A DNA stretch of 64,000 nt from an uncultured Olsenella sp. (GCA_900314535.1 OMVT01000005.1:1-64000); one strand, 5' to 3'; positions 51,536-60,818 are shown, numbered from the stretch's first letter. Translations and numbers: made by a program. Notes: generated by a model from the sequence alone, not told the origin.

Positions 51536-54121
51536 GTGAAGAGCTTGAAACTCGTTATCACCGAGAAGAATGATGCAGCCACGCAGATTGCGCGGCTGCT
51601 TTCCGAATCTGGCAAGCCCAAGGCAGACAAGGTGTATTCGACGCCTATCTACCGCTTCCAGCATGACGGGGAGGAGTGGGTGACCATAGGCCTGCGTGGC
51701 CACATCATGGCTCCCGACTTCCCGCCTGAGCTCAAATACAGCAAGAAGGAGGGCTGGTACGGTCTCACCGAAGACGGCGAGCACCTGCCGGCCCATCTGC
51801 CTGATACGCTTGCCAAGCCGCCCTTCAAGAAGAAGAAGCCGTTTTTGGAGGACGGCGTGGACGTGAAGGGCTGGAAGATTCCGGCCCTGCCATATCTTGT
51901 CTGGTCGCCGATTGAGAAGAAGCCGGCAGAGAAGGAGATCATCCGCTCGCTCAAGAACCTCGCGAAGAAGGCCGACTCCATCGTGATCGCCACGGACTTC
52001 GACCGCGAGGGCGAGCTCATCGGCTCCGATGCCCTGCGCCAGGTGCGCCAGGTCGCCCCTGATACGCCGGCGCTTCGCGCCCGCTATTCTGCCTTCACGA
52101 AGGCAGAGATCGACCATGCCTTCACGCATCTCGTCGAGCTTGACCAGGATCTGGCCGACGCTGGCGAGAGCCGCCAGTATATCGACCTCATCTGGGGCGC
52201 AGCCCTCACGCGCTACCTCACGGTCGCACGCTTCGGTGGCCTCGGCAACACCCGCTCGGCCGGACGTGTCCAGACGCCGACCTTGGCGCTCGTCGTCGAG
52301 CGCGAACGGGAGCGCCAGGCCTTCGTGCCGAAGGACTACTGGGTCATCTCGGGCGAGCTCTCGAAGGACAAGGATTCCTTCAAGGTCGTGCATACGACGT
52401 CGCGCTTCTGGGACAAGGACAAGGCCGATGCTGCCTTTGCCGCCGTGAAGGATGCCAAGCGCGCAACGGTCACGAGCATCGAGAAGAAGTCGCGCACCGT
52501 GCATGCGCCGGCCCCCTTCAATACCACCTCCATGCAGGCGGCTGCTGCCGCAGAGGGCATAGCGCCCGGACGTGCGATGAGGATTGCCGAGTCGCTCTAC
52601 ATGAAGGGCCTCATCTCCTATCCGCGTGTCGATAATACGGTCTATCCGAAGTCGCTCGACCTCAAGGAATGCGTGAGGACCTTGAAGGCTGTGCCGCAGT
52701 ATGCGCCGGTCTGCGACAGGCTCCTCGCACAGCCGAAGCTCGTCGCGACCCGCGGCAAGCAGGAGACAACGGACCACCCGCCCATCTATCCGACAGCCGC
52801 TGCAGACCCAGGAGACCTCCAGCCTGCCGACTGGAAGCTCTACAACCTGATTGCACGCCGCTTCCTCGCCACCCTCATGCAGCCGGCCACGATCGAAGGC
52901 ACGAAGCTCGTGTTCTCGATCGAGGGAGAGCCGTTCCAGGCAACAGGAGACGTGCTCGTGAAGCCGGGCTTCCGTGCCATCTATCCTTACGGCATGAAGA
53001 AGGACGAGCAGCTCCCGCAGCTTCAAGAAGGCGATGTCTGCGACGTCGAGTCGCTCTCTATGGACGCAAAGCAGACGGAGCCGCCTGCCCGCTACAGCCA
53101 GGGCAAGCTCATCCAGGAGATGGAGAAGGCAGGCCTCGGCACGAAGTCGACACGTGCCTCCATCATCGACCGCCTCTTCGAGGTCAAGTACCTCAAGAAC
53201 AACCCGATCGAGCCCTCCCAGCTCGGCATGGCCGTCATCGAGGCCCTGCACACCTATGCGCCGCACATCACGACGCCGGAGATGACAAGCGAGCTCGAGC
53301 AGGACATGAACGAGGTTGCCGAGGGCCGCGAGACCCAGCGCGAGGTTGTGGACCATTCCCGTGCCCTGCTCTCGGGCATGCTCGATGCCCTGATCGATCA
53401 TACGGAAGACCTCGGCAATGCAATCGCCGATGCGGTCACAGCCGATGCGAAGATCGGCGTCTGCCCGAAGTGCGGACACGACCTCGTCGTGAAGACGTCT
53501 GCCAAGACGCGTTCGAGCTTCGTCGGCTGCACGAACTGGCCGGACTGCGATGTCACCTATCCTCTGCCGAAGGGAAGGATCGAGCCGATCGAGGGCGAGG
53601 CAGGCGTGTGCCCTGAGTGCGGCGCTCCCCGCATCAAGGTGCATCCATTCAGGAGCCGTGCCTACGAGATGTGCGTGAACCCGAAGTGCCCGACGAACTT
53701 CGAGCCGGATGTCGTCGTCGGTGAGTGCCCGGCCTGCAAGGCAGCTGGCAAGGATGCCAAGCTCATCGCGCACAAGTCGGAGAAGACCGGCAAGCGCTTC
53801 ATCCGCTGCGAGAACTACGACGAGTGCGGGACGAGCTATCCGCTCCCTGCCCGTGGCAAGCTCGAGGCGACAGGCGAGACCTGCCCTGCCTGCGGAGCGC
53901 CGCTTGTCGTCGTGCATACTGCCCGTGGTCCCTGGAAGCTCTGCCCGAATCCTGCCTGCCCGGAAAACGAGAAGAAGGCAGCAGCGAGAACGGCTGGAAG
54001 GGGCGGCAGCAGGACAAGGAGCGCCTCTGCGAGAAGCACTGCATCGAAGTCCTCTGCCAAGAAGGCGCCGGCCAGAAAGACGGCTGCCAAGAAGGCCACC
54101 CGCAAGAAGGCGGCAGAGTAG
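51536..54121 (+). CDS. topA: Type IA DNA topoisomerase
   Basis: This 861-residue enzyme relaxes negative supercoils. It has a Toprim domain with KLVITEKNDAA, the ATDFDREGELIG metal site, and the catalytic tyrosine in GLISYPRVDN (Y362), where the usual Thr is Val. The C-terminal part has four Cys4 zinc motifs (CPKC, CPEC, CPAC, CPAC) and a Lys/Ala-rich tail (KSSAKKAPARKTAAKKATR) typical of actinobacterial topoisomerases, which gives processivity. The Toprim-to-core layout is closer to the archaeal/short type than to E. coli TopA. The start may be GTG 51536 or TTG 51545. Confidence 0.92.
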   Translation: MKSLKLVITEKNDAATQIARLLSESGKPKADKVYSTPIYRFQHDGEEWVTIGLRGHIMAPDFPPELKYSKKEGWYGLTEDGEHLPAHLPDTLAKPPFKKKKPFLEDGVDVKGWKIPALPYLVWSPIEKKPAEKEIIRSLKNLAKKADSIVIATDFDREGELIGSDALRQVRQVAPDTPALRARYSAFTKAEIDHAFTHLVELDQDLADAGESRQYIDLIWGAALTRYLTVARFGGLGNTRSAGRVQTPTLALVVERERERQAFVPKDYWVISGELSKDKDSFKVVHTTSRFWDKDKADAAFAAVKDAKRATVTSIEKKSRTVHAPAPFNTTSMQAAAAAEGIAPGRAMRIAESLYMKGLISYPRVDNTVYPKSLDLKECVRTLKAVPQYAPVCDRLLAQPKLVATRGKQETTDHPPIYPTAAADPGDLQPADWKLYNLIARRFLATLMQPATIEGTKLVFSIEGEPFQATGDVLVKPGFRAIYPYGMKKDEQLPQLQEGDVCDVESLSMDAKQTEPPARYSQGKLIQEMEKAGLGTKSTRASIIDRLFEVKYLKNNPIEPSQLGMAVIEALHTYAPHITTPEMTSELEQDMNEVAEGRETQREVVDHSRALLSGMLDALIDHTEDLGNAIADAVTADAKIGVCPKCGHDLVVKTSAKTRSSFVGCTNWPDCDVTYPLPKGRIEPIEGEAGVCPECGAPRIKVHPFRSRAYEMCVNPKCPTNFEPDVVVGECPACKAAGKDAKLIAHKSEKTGKRFIRCENYDECGTSYPLPARGKLEATGETCPACGAPLVVVHTARGPWKLCPNPACPENEKKAAARTAGRGGSRTRSASARSTASKSSAKKAPARKTAAKKATRKKAAE

Positions 54122-54122
54122 C

Positions 54123-54764
54123 ATGGGCGCATTCATCAGCTTCGAAGGCATCGACGGCTGCGGCAAGTCGACGCAGGCGCAGATTCTCGCACATACGCTC
54201 GAGGCAGCAGGCTTCGAGGTCGTGCTCACGCGCGAGCCGGGCGGAACGAAGATTTCCGAGAAGATCCGCCAGATCCTCCTCGATCCGGAGAACGGCGAGA
54301 TGGCAGATGGCTGCGAGCTCATGCTCTACGAGGCATCGAGGGCGCAGCTCGTGTCCGAGTGCCTCCGTCCTGCCCTTGCACGCGGTGCCTGGGTCATCTG
54401 CGACCGCTATGCGGACTCGACCTTTGCCTACCAGTCGGCCGGCAGGAAGATCGCTCCCGAGACTGTGAAGCGTGCAAATGAGCTCGGCACGCTCGGGCTT
54501 CAGCCCGACCTCACGATCCTGCTCGATATGGACCCGGTGCATGCGCTTGCCCGCGCCACGAAGGGCGGTGCCGACCGCCTTGAGGCTGAAGGCATCGCAT
54601 TCCAGCAGAAGGTCCGCGAGGGCTATCTGGCCCTGGCGAAGGAGGAGCCGGAGCGCATCCGGTGGGTGGATGCCGAAGGGACAGAGGATGCCTGCGCAGA
54701 GAGATGCCGGGCAGTGCTTCTGCACGCCTTCCCCGAGCTTGGAAGACGTGGCCTCCATGTCTGA
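54123..54764 (+). CDS. tmk: Thymidylate kinase
   Basis: The 213-residue enzyme phosphorylates dTMP to dTDP. It has Walker A FEGIDGCGKST (7-17), the DR(Y/A) motif CDRYADSTFAYQ, the lid region with RATKGGADRLEAEG and a TREPGG segment at the start of the phosphate-binding loop for dTMP. It begins one base after the topA stop, so expression is coupled. The end overlaps holB by eight bases. Tmk next to holB is a widely kept pairing. Confidence 0.93.
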   Translation: MGAFISFEGIDGCGKSTQAQILAHTLEAAGFEVVLTREPGGTKISEKIRQILLDPENGEMADGCELMLYEASRAQLVSECLRPALARGAWVICDRYADSTFAYQSAGRKIAPETVKRANELGTLGLQPDLTILLDMDPVHALARATKGGADRLEAEGIAFQQKVREGYLALAKEEPERIRWVDAEGTEDACAERCRAVLLHAFPELGRRGLHV

Positions 54765-55881
54765 GAAGCTGAGCACGCCTGCAGCGCTTGCTGCGCTCGA
54801 GATGCAGGATGCGGTCAGGGACTTCCTTGCACGCTCCGTCACAGAGGGCCATATCACGCATGCCTACCTCTTCTGCGGAGCCCCGGGCTGCGGCATGGAG
54901 GAGGCAGCCACGGCGCTTGCCGAGTGCCTTGTCTGCCCGAACGGAGGAGACGGTGCCTGCGATGAGTGCATCAGGGTACGCCACCGCACGCATCCCGATG
55001 TCCACTGGCTGCATCCCGGCTCTTCCCAGGGATACCTCGTCTCGGAGATCCGCGATCTTATCGCAGATGTGCAGCTTGCACCGGTGCGTGCAAAAACGAA
55101 GCTCTATATCCTCGAGAGCGCGGCGCTCCTCAAGGGTGCCGCTGCCAATGCCCTTCTGAAGACGCTCGAGGAGCCGCCCGAGCATACGGTCTTCATCCTG
55201 CTTGCACGCTCTTCGGAGGCGGTGCTTTCGACCATCGTGTCGAGGTGCCAGATCGTGCCGTTCCGTGCCATCCCCGAGAAGGCGGCCGTCGCCCGCGTTG
55301 TCCAGAAGACCGGCGTCTCTGCCCAGGATGCAAGGATCGCGCTCTCTGTTGCAGGGACGCCCGATGCAGCCTCTGCCTATCTCGGCGAGCCCTCGAAGCG
55401 GGAGCTCCGTGCCCACACGATCCAGTGCCTGGACGGCCTTGCCGAGGATGACATGTGGGACGTGCTCGTGGCAGCGCGGGGGCTCTCGGAGCTTGTGCGC
55501 GAGCCTCTGAAGGACGTGAAGAAGGACCAGAAGAAGGAGCGCGACCGGGTTTCCGACTACCTTTCCGCCTCTGCCATCCACTCGCTCGAGGACGCACAGA
55601 AGCGCGAGCTTTCCGCCCGTGAGCGTTCGGGTATGATGGAGGTGTTCGCAGTCACGGAATCCGTGCTCCGCGATGCCCTGCTCATTGCGGATGGGTGCGC
55701 GGAAGATGCCGTGAATGCCGATATTCCCGGGCTTCAGGAGCGCATTGCCGATGCCGGCACCCCTGCCATCATGGCAGGATTTGCCGCAGTCGGCGAGGCA
55801 CGCCAGAGCCTTGCCCATAATGTCTCATCCCAGCTGACCCTGGAGGTCATGCTGTGTGCCATCAAGGAGGCACTTACGTGA
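54757..55881 (+). CDS. holB: DNA polymerase III delta-prime subunit
   Basis: The 374-residue protein is an AAA+ clamp-loader subunit. It has the zinc module CLVCPNGGDGACDECIRVR, the AANALLKTLEEPP segment, and sensor I TIVSRCQIV. The Walker A site reads CGAPGCGMEE, so the usual lysine is Met, consistent with a delta-prime subunit that does not hydrolyse ATP but helps place the clamp. The start ATG 54757 overlaps tmk. The tail is helical. Confidence 0.9.
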   Translation: MSEKLSTPAALAALEMQDAVRDFLARSVTEGHITHAYLFCGAPGCGMEEAATALAECLVCPNGGDGACDECIRVRHRTHPDVHWLHPGSSQGYLVSEIRDLIADVQLAPVRAKTKLYILESAALLKGAAANALLKTLEEPPEHTVFILLARSSEAVLSTIVSRCQIVPFRAIPEKAAVARVVQKTGVSAQDARIALSVAGTPDAASAYLGEPSKRELRAHTIQCLDGLAEDDMWDVLVAARGLSELVREPLKDVKKDQKKERDRVSDYLSASAIHSLEDAQKRELSARERSGMMEVFAVTESVLRDALLIADGCAEDAVNADIPGLQERIADAGTPAIMAGFAAVGEARQSLAHNVSSQLTLEVMLCAIKEALT

Positions 55882-57461
55882 CCACCATCATCCCTGTCAA
55901 GTTCAAGTACTCGCTGCGCGAGCTCTGGTTCGATCCGAAGGAGACGGGTGCCCGCGAAGCCGACCATGTGATTGTCACGACGGAGCGCGGCACCGAGATC
56001 GGCCTTGCGGTTGGCGACCCGTGCGAGGTGGACGACGAGACGCTCGAAGCCACGATCGGCACGGCGCCTCTCCAGAATGTGCTCCGCATCGCGACAGAGG
56101 CCGATCTTGCCCACGCAGAGCATCTTGCCGAGCTCGGCGAGAAGGCCATGCCGATCTTCCGCAAGCATGTCCATGAGTCCGGTCTCGATATGAAGCCGGT
56201 CGGCGTCGAGTATCTCTTCGGCGGCGAGAAGGTCGTCTGCTACTTTGCGGCAGAGGACCGCGTCGATTTCCGCCAGCTCGTCCGCGAGCTCTCCCATGAG
56301 CTGCATGCCCGCATCGATATGCGCCAGATCGGCGTCCGCGAGGAGGCTGCCATTGTCGGTGGCTATGGCCACTGCGGCCAGGAGCTGTGCTGCCGCCGCT
56401 TCGGCCATGAGTTCCAGCCGGTATCGATAAGGATGGCAAAGGAGCAGGACCTGCCGCTCAACTCCTCGAAGATCTCCGGCGCCTGCGGGCGCCTCATGTG
56501 CTGCCTGCGCTATGAGTTCGAGGCCTACCGCGACTTCAAGAGCAGGGCGCCGAAGAGGAATGCCGTGATCGACACGCCGCTCGGCAAGGCAAAGATCGTC
56601 GAGTACGATACGCCGAAGGAAGAGCTGCTGCTCCGTGTCGAGAACGGCAAGTCGTTCCGCGTGCCCCTGAAGGACATGACGGCAAGCGAGGCTGCCTGCA
56701 AGAAGTCCGAAGAGCTCGGATGCGCCTGCCGTCCCGATACGGTGACGCGTGCCGTCCTCGACAAGCTCGATTCTCCCGATATCCAGATGGCGCTGGCAGA
56801 GCTCGACCGCGAGCACGGCGTGCTGCCGCCTGAGCCGACGCTTCCCGAGGCAGACATCCTGCCCGAGACGAAGAGGAGACGTCGCCGCGCCGAGAGCAAG
56901 ACGCAGGGCCAGGACAGCGCGCATATGGTGAAGGTCGAGATTCCGGATGGAAGCCCGGCTCCCGCCACGCCGAAGCCGCGCCGCCGCCGCAAGGTCCGCA
57001 TGGACGCGCCGCAGCAGGCATCAGAAGCCGTATCCCAGGAGCGTACGTCTGCGGGAGAGGCACCTTCCCGTACCCGTCGCCGCCATCATCACGTCGAAGG
57101 CGCTCCTGAGGCTTCCCAGGAGCAGAAGCAGCCGAAACAGAAGACAGAGCAGCCGCACTCCCAGCGTCGCCGCCATGCCGCACCGGAGCAGGGAGAGGGT
57201 GCAGCTGCTGGCAATGGCCCTCGCCGTACCCGCCGCCGTCCCGGCGACAGGGGAGGCCAGGCGCAGGATGCGCAGAAGGGCAGAGGCTCCCGCCAGGAGG
57301 CATCTTCCCAGAAGGGCTCCGGCAAGGATGGAGCCTCCCGTCCGAAGCATCTGCGTCCTGAAGGGCAGAAGGGCGGCGAGCGTCCCCGCCGTCGCCATCG
57401 TTCCGGCGGCAAGGGGCAGGGTGGCGCCGAGCCGTCCTCTGGCGCCCCTTCCGCCGAGTGA
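55878..57461 (+). CDS. ricT: PSP1/RicT-type protein with an Arg-rich tail
   Basis: GTG 55878 overlaps the holB stop and has AAGGAGG 7 nt upstream. Residues 1-280 are the PSP1 domain with cysteines in CGQELCCRRFG and CGRLMCCLRYE; in Bacillus RicT these help hold iron-sulfur clusters and the Ric complex controls RNase Y. Residues about 290-527 form an Arg/Gln/Ser-rich low-complexity tail with repeats of RTRRR and RRRH, likely RNA-binding and disordered. The tail roughly doubles the usual length (about 275). Last gene before a terminator. Confidence 0.88.
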   Translation: MTTIIPVKFKYSLRELWFDPKETGAREADHVIVTTERGTEIGLAVGDPCEVDDETLEATIGTAPLQNVLRIATEADLAHAEHLAELGEKAMPIFRKHVHESGLDMKPVGVEYLFGGEKVVCYFAAEDRVDFRQLVRELSHELHARIDMRQIGVREEAAIVGGYGHCGQELCCRRFGHEFQPVSIRMAKEQDLPLNSSKISGACGRLMCCLRYEFEAYRDFKSRAPKRNAVIDTPLGKAKIVEYDTPKEELLLRVENGKSFRVPLKDMTASEAACKKSEELGCACRPDTVTRAVLDKLDSPDIQMALAELDREHGVLPPEPTLPEADILPETKRRRRRAESKTQGQDSAHMVKVEIPDGSPAPATPKPRRRRKVRMDAPQQASEAVSQERTSAGEAPSRTRRRHHHVEGAPEASQEQKQPKQKTEQPHSQRRRHAAPEQGEGAAAGNGPRRTRRRPGDRGGQAQDAQKGRGSRQEASSQKGSGKDGASRPKHLRPEGQKGGERPRRRHRSGGKGQGGAEPSSGAPSAE

Positions 57462-57495
57462 TTCCCGGATTCGAACGTAATATAAAGAACTTGTG

Positions 57496-57530
57496 TTCGG
57501 CCTTTCCGCTATGATGGAGAGGCCGAATTT
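57496..57530 (+). terminator. Terminator of the STAS-to-ricT operon
   Basis: TTCGGCCTTTC pairs with GAGAGGCCGAA (one T/G pair) with a 10-base loop, followed by TTTCTG. Confidence 0.7.
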
Positions 57531-57590
57531 CTGTCGTTCCCCTCTGGCATACTACGAACAGATGTTCCATACTGGATGCGAGGAGGAGCG

Positions 57591-58919
57591 ATGGAAGAAA
57601 AGCATGCATGCGCCCGCGCGGCGCACATCGCCTTCGGCGGTGCGATCGATACGAGCCGTGTCATCATCCACAGCGACATGAATGCCTTCTACGCAAGCGT
57701 CGAGCAGGCAGAGCACCCCGAGCTGAGAGGCCTTCCTGTCATCGTCGGCGGCGACGAGGAGGCCCGCCACGGCATCGTCCTCACGGCAAGCTACGAGGCG
57801 AAAAGGCGAGGCGTGAAGACGGCCATGGCGCTCTGGGAGGCGCGCAGGGCCTGTTCCGAAGCGATTGTCGTGCCGCCGCACTACAGGCTCTATCAGCGCT
57901 ATTCGCAGCTGGCCCGCAAGATCTACTACGACTACACCGACCTCGTGGAGCCGTTCGGACCGGATGAGGCCTGGCTCGATATCACGGAGTCGGCCCATCT
58001 TGCAGGAGGCGATGCGACCCTCATCGCGCAGGAGATCTCGGAGCGCATCCTCTCCGAGCTTGGGCTCACGGTCTCGGTTGGCCTTTCCTGGAACAAGATA
58101 TTCGCGAAGTTCGGCTCGGACCACGACAAGCCGAACGGGTTCATGGAGATCAGACCGGAGAATGCCGAGCGTCTCGTCTGGCCCTGTCCGGTGGAAGACC
58201 TCCTCTATGTCGGGCCTGCGACAGCGCGCAAGCTCTCCCGTCTCGGCATCCGCACGATAGGCGAGCTTGCGGCATCGGATGAGGAGCTCATACGCCGCAC
58301 GCTCGGCCGGATGGGCCTTGTCGTGCGCTCGTTTGCCCAGGGACGCGACAGGGATCCGGTGCGGCCGTTCGTGCCGACCGCCTCCGATATCGCACGCGAG
58401 ATTAAGAGCGTAGGGAATGGCATAACGGCACCGTTCGATGTCGCAGACGAGAGATGCGCCCGCCAGATCGTCTGGCTCATGGGAGAGTCGGTCGCACAGC
58501 GGCTCCGCGCGCTCGGGTTCGCAGCGCAAGGCGTTGCCGTCTCCATGAGGGACGCGAGCACGCTCATGCAGGAGACACGGCAGGTCCGCCTGGCCCGCCC
58601 TTCCTGCCTTACGCAGGAGCTCTGCAGCACGGCAGCCGATCTCTTCTGTGCGAGCTGGGATGTCGAGAGCCGTCCAGCACGCGGCATCGGGGTGCGCGCG
58701 ATCGGCCTTGTGCCGGCAGAGGGGCCGATCCAGCTTGATCTTGCCGGCACGGAGCTCTCGAGGATACGCCTCAAGGCGCTCGACGACGCAATCGACGGGC
58801 TCAGGTCGCGCTTCGGGAACCACGCCGTGCGCAGGCTCTCGGAGCTCGCCGATTCGAGGCTTTCCGCTCTCGATCCCGAGAAGGACAACACCGTTCATCC
58901 GGTATCGTATTTCGCGTAA
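57591..58919 (+). CDS. dinB: DNA polymerase IV (Y-family)
   Basis: ATG 57591 follows GGAGGAG. The 442-residue enzyme copies damaged DNA. Y-family motifs are HSDMNAFYASVEQ (first catalytic aspartate), TASYEAKRRGVKTAM, and GPDEAWLDIT with the D-E pair. A thumb helix-hairpin-helix (VGPATARKLSRLGIRTIGEL) and a little-finger domain follow. No beta-clamp motif of the QxxLFx form is clear at the C-terminus. It is followed 15 bases later by the 88-residue gene, and both may be cotranscribed. Confidence 0.93.
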   Translation: MEEKHACARAAHIAFGGAIDTSRVIIHSDMNAFYASVEQAEHPELRGLPVIVGGDEEARHGIVLTASYEAKRRGVKTAMALWEARRACSEAIVVPPHYRLYQRYSQLARKIYYDYTDLVEPFGPDEAWLDITESAHLAGGDATLIAQEISERILSELGLTVSVGLSWNKIFAKFGSDHDKPNGFMEIRPENAERLVWPCPVEDLLYVGPATARKLSRLGIRTIGELAASDEELIRRTLGRMGLVVRSFAQGRDRDPVRPFVPTASDIAREIKSVGNGITAPFDVADERCARQIVWLMGESVAQRLRALGFAAQGVAVSMRDASTLMQETRQVRLARPSCLTQELCSTAADLFCASWDVESRPARGIGVRAIGLVPAEGPIQLDLAGTELSRIRLKALDDAIDGLRSRFGNHAVRRLSELADSRLSALDPEKDNTVHPVSYFA

Positions 58920-58934
58920 GGGAGGCAGCACTCC

Positions 58935-59201
58935 ATGAGGGGCGTGGTAGAGCGCCAGAAGCGCTATGTCACAGTCATATCGAAGACCGATGAGGATGGC
59001 AGGGTGACACCACTCACCGTCGTGTGGGAGGACGGAGTGCACTACGATGTCGACCGTGTGCTCGACGTGCGGCAGGCCTGCTCGCTCAAGACCGGCGGGT
59101 GCGGCGTACGCTACACCGTAAAGGTGGGAGGGCATCCGACCTACCTCTTCTTCGAGGGGCCGCGCTGGTTCGTGGAAGCAAAGGTCGTGCCTCTGCCATG
59201 A
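58935..59201 (+). CDS. Unknown 88-residue protein downstream of dinB
   Basis: The protein is beta-rich: RYVTVISKTDEDGRVTPLTV, then VWEDGVHYDVDRVLDVR, and the end YLFFEGPRWFVE. No signal peptide is present. I do not assign a family. GGGAGG precedes ATG 58935. Its place after dinB and before queD in a tight run supports it being real, and it may be a DNA-repair-linked partner of dinB. Confidence 0.7.
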   Translation: MRGVVERQKRYVTVISKTDEDGRVTPLTVVWEDGVHYDVDRVLDVRQACSLKTGGCGVRYTVKVGGHPTYLFFEGPRWFVEAKVVPLP

Positions 59202-59238
59202 CTCTGGCGGGCAGATGCTGCCCGGGAAAGGCAATGCC

Positions 59239-59664
59239 ATGTATCAGCTCAAGACCGAAGCAAGCTTCGACGGTGCCCATTTCCTGACCGACTATAACGG
59301 GAAATGCGAGAACCTCCATGGACACCGCTGGCGTGTCGTCGTCTATATCAGGCAGAAGGAGCTTGGGAAAGAGGGCACCATGAAGGATATGGTCGTGGAC
59401 TTCGGCGTCTTCAAGAAGAAGGTGCGCGACGTCGTGAACAGCTTCGACCACATGTTCCTCGTCGAGGAGGGCTCGCTTGCTCCTGCCACGATCGAGGCGC
59501 TCGAAGGCGAAGGCTTCGTCCTCAAGATGCTGCCGTTCCGCACGACCGCCGAGAACCTTGCACACCACTTCGCAGACCTGCTCCAGGCCGAGGGGCTTCC
59601 CATATATGAGGTCGACGTGTATGAGACGCCGCTCAACTGCGCAAGCTACTTCCCTGAGGGCTGA
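59239..59664 (+). CDS. queD: 6-carboxytetrahydropterin synthase QueD
   Basis: The 141-residue protein has the PTPS/QueD pattern. The zinc histidines lie in FDGAHFL and LHGHRW, the active-site cysteine in NGKCENLHGH, a GTMKDMVVDFG strand pair follows, and a C-terminal YETPLNCASY with the glutamate that binds the pterin. It makes 6-carboxytetrahydropterin for queuosine and other deazapurines. The other que genes are absent from the window. ATG 59239 is used rather than an in-frame ATG 24 bases upstream. Confidence 0.88.
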   Translation: MYQLKTEASFDGAHFLTDYNGKCENLHGHRWRVVVYIRQKELGKEGTMKDMVVDFGVFKKKVRDVVNSFDHMFLVEEGSLAPATIEALEGEGFVLKMLPFRTTAENLAHHFADLLQAEGLPIYEVDVYETPLNCASYFPEG

Positions 59665-59724
59665 AGGCTGCGTTCCGTTCAGACAATGCAGCTGTTCATA
59701 AGGGGCAGCTCTCCAGCTTGAGGG

Positions 59725-59730
59725 TATAAT
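59725..59730 (+). promoter_or_regulatory. -10 box before the GH5-like gene
   Basis: TATAAT lies 27 bases before the start of the GH5-like gene; no consensus -35 hexamer at 17 bases is seen. Confidence 0.45.
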
Positions 59731-59756
59731 TTCAGGAAAGCGCAACCGGAGATGAG

Positions 59757-60818
59757 GTGGCAGGCATGACAGAGGAGACCAGGTACCACGGGGTGAATCT
59801 GACCGGGTGGCTCACGCTCGAGTCATGGGTGACGCCCGAGCTGTTCTCCGATTCCGGAACGCTCACCGAGAGGGATCTGGCACGGGTGCTGGGACCTGTC
59901 CACTACAAGGACCTGATTGGCGCGCACAGACGCTCCTTCATCACGGAAGACGACTTCAGGAACATCGCCGACCGCGGCTACAATGCCGTGCGTCTGCCGG
60001 TGCCCTGGTATGTCCTCGGAGCGGATGGCCCTGCCGCTGGCCCCTATATCGGCTGCCTTTCCCAGGTCGACGATGCGATAGGCTGGGGAAACAGGTGCGG
60101 CCTCAAGGTGCTGCTGTCCTTGGCCATATCTCCGGGAGCTTCCGAGTTCCGTGACGACCCGACCTCTGCGGCTGCCATGTCGCAGGACCGCAGGAACGAG
60201 GTCATCGATCTTCTGGTCGAGCTGGTCCGGCGCTACGCCGTGGAGGACTCGTTTCTGGGCATCGAGCTTGCAGACGATCCGGTGCCGCAGAAGCGCCAGG
60301 GGCTCTGGCAGATGTCAGACGGCGTGCCGCTCCATATGCTCAGGAACTACTATCGCATGGCATACGAGGCAATCCGGAACGAGGCAGGGGATGCCCCTGT
60401 GATCGTGCTGCCCGACGCCGGCATGCCGGCATCGTGGGACTTCTTCCTTGCCCGCAGCCATGACAGGAACGTGTGGCTCGACTGCCACCTCTACCAGTAT
60501 CTCGACGATCTCAGCAAAGCATCGACGGCTGTCGATGTGCGGGCGCTCGCGAAGCGCTCGGCGAAGACTCTGGCGCGCGAACGCCGCTCGAAGCTTCCCG
60601 TCATGGTCGGCAAGTGGTCGGCAGCGCTGCCGTATTCCGATTCTGTCACGACGCCCGAAGGGCGCATCGCCCTCGAGCGTGTCTATGTTTCGGAGCAGCT
60701 TGCTGCCTACAAGGACTGCCCGGCCTGGTTCTTCCAGACCTGGAAGACATCGGGCAGGCTTCCGAACTGGGATGCACGGATTGCGCTTTCGAGCTTCGAG
60801 AGGAGGCTCCTCGATTGA
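59757..60818 (+). CDS. GH5_9 (exo-1,3-beta-glucanase)-like protein with both catalytic acids replaced
   Basis: The 353-residue protein keeps the GH5 layout. It has GVNLTGWLTLESWVTPELF, as in yeast exo-1,3-glucanases (GVNxGGWLxLEPWITPxLF), YNAVRLPVPW, a histidine-tyrosine pair in CHLYQYLD, and WFFQTWK at the end. The catalytic positions have changed. The acid/base NEP is DDP (173-175), and the nucleophile segment GEWSAA is GKWSAA (K286), so it should not cleave glycosides. No signal peptide. It probably binds sugar or serves as a scaffold, or has lost function. It overlaps rsmI by one base. Confidence 0.75.
   Translation: MAGMTEETRYHGVNLTGWLTLESWVTPELFSDSGTLTERDLARVLGPVHYKDLIGAHRRSFITEDDFRNIADRGYNAVRLPVPWYVLGADGPAAGPYIGCLSQVDDAIGWGNRCGLKVLLSLAISPGASEFRDDPTSAAAMSQDRRNEVIDLLVELVRRYAVEDSFLGIELADDPVPQKRQGLWQMSDGVPLHMLRNYYRMAYEAIRNEAGDAPVIVLPDAGMPASWDFFLARSHDRNVWLDCHLYQYLDDLSKASTAVDVRALAKRSAKTLARERRSKLPVMVGKWSAALPYSDSVTTPEGRIALERVYVSEQLAAYKDCPAWFFQTWKTSGRLPNWDARIALSSFERRLLD

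Noticed and set aside
50600-54322. Very long minus-strand open frame opposite tatC, topA and tmk (over 1200 codons)
   Set aside because: It is the shadow of GC-rich coding sequence on the other strand. The plus-strand genes have full family motifs and the minus frame shows none.
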